Shown one piece after another: positions 6,116 through 7,159 of a DNA stretch of 7,159 nt. This stretch comes from an uncultured Chloroflexaceae bacterium (GTDB lineage: Bacteria > Chloroflexota > Chloroflexia > Chloroflexales > Chloroflexaceae): positions 1 to 7,159 of the forward strand of contig CAKZQX010000297.1 in assembly GCA_937141995.1 (NCBI GenBank), in the 5' to 3' direction. A program made the translations under genes and the position numbers. Position 1 is the stretch's first letter. Every line of letters begins with the position of its first letter. The notes beneath the pieces were generated by a model. That model was given only the letters and a program-made list of their open reading frames with translations. It searched no databases and had not been told where the DNA came from.

Positions 6116-6997
6116 ATGCACGAACAGTCGCCGCAGGAAGTGCTGGATCTGGCCCGGCAGCGTATGGCATTGAACCGCCGGCAGGAGCAGACCCGGCAGA
6201 CCCAGGAGCGCCAGACCCGCGACCAACCCTGGCGCATACTCTGGATCAGCGTCATGGGTATTTTGCTGCTGGTCCTGCTTGTGCCGCCCGCTCCCCTGGA
6301 TTGGAAGATGTATGCGGTGGTGCATGGACTGGTGGCGCAGCAGCATAACATGTTTCTGGGAGGCATGCAGTTCCCGCTCTGCGCACGGAATATCGGAATT
6401 TATAGCAGTTTCCTGGTGACAATCGCCTGCCTTTGGGCAATGGGGCGGTGGCGTGCCGGACGTATCCCGCCCCGGCCGCTCATGGGCGTGTTGATTGCGC
6501 CGGCACTGATCATGGTTGTGGATGGATTTAACTCGATGTTTGCGGAGTTGGGCCGACCCCATCTCTACCCGCCCCACAATGCGCTGCGCATTATCACCGG
6601 CATCGGTATGGGAACGGTGATGGCGATTGCGATTCTGCTGGCCTTTAACTATGGTCTGCGCCAGGATACGGAACGGCAGCAGCGGGTTGTGGCAACCTGG
6701 CGCGAACTGGGGCTTATTCTAGGGCTTAACCTGCTCATTCCGGCAGCCATCTATGCCAATCTGGACGTTCTTTACTGGCCGCTGGCAACGCTGGCCTTTG
6801 TCGGCATTCTGAGCGAACTCTATGTTGTCAATGTATTGATGGCCGGTATGTTGATGGGCTATCGGCGCTCAATTACCCATCTGGCGCAACTGGCGCGACC
6901 GGCGACAGTTGCATTTATCCCGGCATTCGGTCTGGTGGCATTCCTGGCCCATCTGCGCTTCTGGCTGGAAGGGTATGGCCTGTTCGTCGGATTTTGA
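6116..6997 (+). CDS. DUF2085-like multi-pass membrane protein
   Basis: A 293-residue integral membrane protein. It has a hydrophilic, Arg/Gln-rich cytoplasmic-type N-terminus (1-40) and about seven hydrophobic segments (42-58, 95-109, 122-137, 160-178, 197-214, 220-245, 264-285). The signature FPLCARNIGIYSS (86-98), with C89, R91, G94 and Y96, then VVDGFNSMFAEL (134-145) and NALRIITGIGMG (155-166), match the DUF2085 pattern PxCARCxGIY, DGxxQ and NxxRxxTG. Compared with that pattern, the second cysteine of CARC is Asn (N92) and the upstream Cys-His pair is absent (about residue 71 is Gly). DUF2085 proteins have no established function. This one is longer than the basic domain, adding three C-terminal helices. 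The ATG is well supported by AGAAGGA about 8 nt upstream. It follows the CxC small protein and ends just before two strong hairpins. Confidence 0.82.
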   Translation: MHEQSPQEVLDLARQRMALNRRQEQTRQTQERQTRDQPWRILWISVMGILLLVLLVPPAPLDWKMYAVVHGLVAQQHNMFLGGMQFPLCARNIGIYSSFLVTIACLWAMGRWRAGRIPPRPLMGVLIAPALIMVVDGFNSMFAELGRPHLYPPHNALRIITGIGMGTVMAIAILLAFNYGLRQDTERQQRVVATWRELGLILGLNLLIPAAIYANLDVLYWPLATLAFVGILSELYVVNVLMAGMLMGYRRSITHLAQLARPATVAFIPAFGLVAFLAHLRFWLEGYGLFVGF

Positions 6998-7004
6998 GCA
7001 ATCG

Positions 7005-7035
7005 GGGCGGCGCATCAGCAAGTGATGCGCCGCCC
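7005..7035 (+). terminator. 13-bp perfect GC-rich hairpin after the DUF2085-like gene
   Basis: The arms 7005-7017 (GGGCGGCGCATCA) and 7023-7035 are perfectly complementary, with a 5-nt loop (GCAAG). The hairpin starts 8 nt after the stop codon. No U-tract follows (TGATGCTCTAAT), nor on the other strand, so it is not a textbook intrinsic terminator. It may act as a 3'-end stabiliser or a non-canonical terminator. Confidence 0.6.
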
Positions 7036-7050
7036 TGATGCTCTAATCCG

Positions 7051-7083
7051 ACACGAGTTTCAGAGACTGTCTGAAACTCGTGT
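7051..7083. repeat. 14-bp perfect hairpin, possible bidirectional terminator or interspersed repeat
   Basis: The arms 7051-7064 (ACACGAGTTTCAGA) and 7070-7083 are perfect complements around the loop GACTG. Neither strand has a U-tract after the stem. It lies between the DUF2085-like stop and the possible end of a convergent gene. The strict symmetry and lack of a tail fit a dispersed palindromic element as well as a terminator. Confidence 0.55.
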
Positions 7084-7093
7084 TGTGCGTCGG

Positions 7094-7159
7094 TCACATG
7101 GCATGCTGGTTGCCCAGATACACCGGACAGCGCCCCAGGAGTCCCGGCGTCAGCCGGGG
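7094..7159 (-). CDS. Possible C-terminal end of a convergent gene (partial)
   Basis: One minus-strand frame is open from the window edge to TGA at 7094-7096 and would encode 21 residues, PRLTPGLLGRCPVYLGNQHA then M. The composition is protein-like and its end just before the paired hairpins fits a convergent gene. Twenty-one codons are too few to name or prove it, and open frames this short are common by chance in GC-rich DNA. Confidence 0.25.
   Translation of the reverse strand, partial: PRLTPGLLGRCPVYLGNQHAM
7143..7158. repeat. Short GC-rich hairpin at the window edge
   Basis: CCCGGC (7143-7148) and GCCGGG (7153-7158) flank the loop GTCA. The stem may extend past the window. If the partial minus-strand frame at 7094-7159 is real, this palindrome is inside it and is probably incidental. 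Confidence 0.3.

Noticed and set aside
5942..6577. A 211-aa minus-strand frame across the small gene and the DUF2085-like gene
   Set aside because: It is antisense to two plus-strand genes with good ribosome sites. Its product is His/Gln/Arg-rich and has no recognisable domain.
6915..7097. A 60-aa minus-strand frame covering the two hairpins
   Set aside because: It reads through both perfect hairpins and into the end of the DUF2085-like gene, and it has no ribosome site or domain.

Overview
The window looks like chromosomal DNA from a GC-rich bacterium. The best guess is a member of the Chloroflexota. The guess rests on GC-rich codon use, a MutS2 with a complete Smr tail, a cell-surface LysM protein with a Thr/Ala/Pro-rich linker of the 'ATPEPP' type, and a DUF2085-like membrane protein. 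None of these markers is exclusive to that phylum, so the assignment is an inference. There are no rRNA or tRNA genes, no transposase and no CRISPR array.

Left block (1-5180, all minus strand). Read in the direction of transcription it runs: a CvpA-family membrane protein (4620-5180), MutS2/RqcU (2150-4600), a membrane-anchored LysM protein (1416-2147), a phospholipase/carboxylesterase-type serine hydrolase (656-1333), and the N-terminal 215 residues of a DegT/DnrJ/EryC1/StrS sugar aminotransferase (1-646, cut by the window edge). The gaps are 19, 2, 82 and 9 nt, so this is probably one operon, perhaps with extra initiation in the 82-nt gap. The cvpA-mutS2 pairing resembles the Bacillus cvpA-polX-mutS2 order without polX. 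The cargo mixes rescue of stalled ribosomes or recombination control (MutS2) with envelope functions (CvpA, LysM, possibly sugar modification).

Middle (5181-5818). This is a 638-nt divergent intergenic region with no credible protein. It holds two extended -10 candidates facing cvpA, a 144-nt imperfect inverted repeat (5526-5669), and an extended -10 promoter facing right whose -35 region is covered by a 7-6-7 palindrome (5682-5701). The inverted repeat and the palindrome are the least explained parts of the window.

Right block (5819-6997, plus strand). An 87-aa unrecognised protein with a Pro/Ala-rich linker and a C-terminal CxC is followed 33 nt later by a 293-aa multi-pass membrane protein of DUF2085 type. 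The membrane protein has lost two of the three cysteines I associate with that family. Two perfect hairpins of 13 and 14 bp follow (7005-7035, 7051-7083), neither with a U-tract. After them is the possible last 21 codons of a convergent minus-strand gene running off the right edge.

I see no strong evidence for a wholly new multi-gene system. The best candidates for something undescribed are the 5526-5669 structured element and the small-CxC/DUF2085 gene pair under the palindrome-covered promoter.
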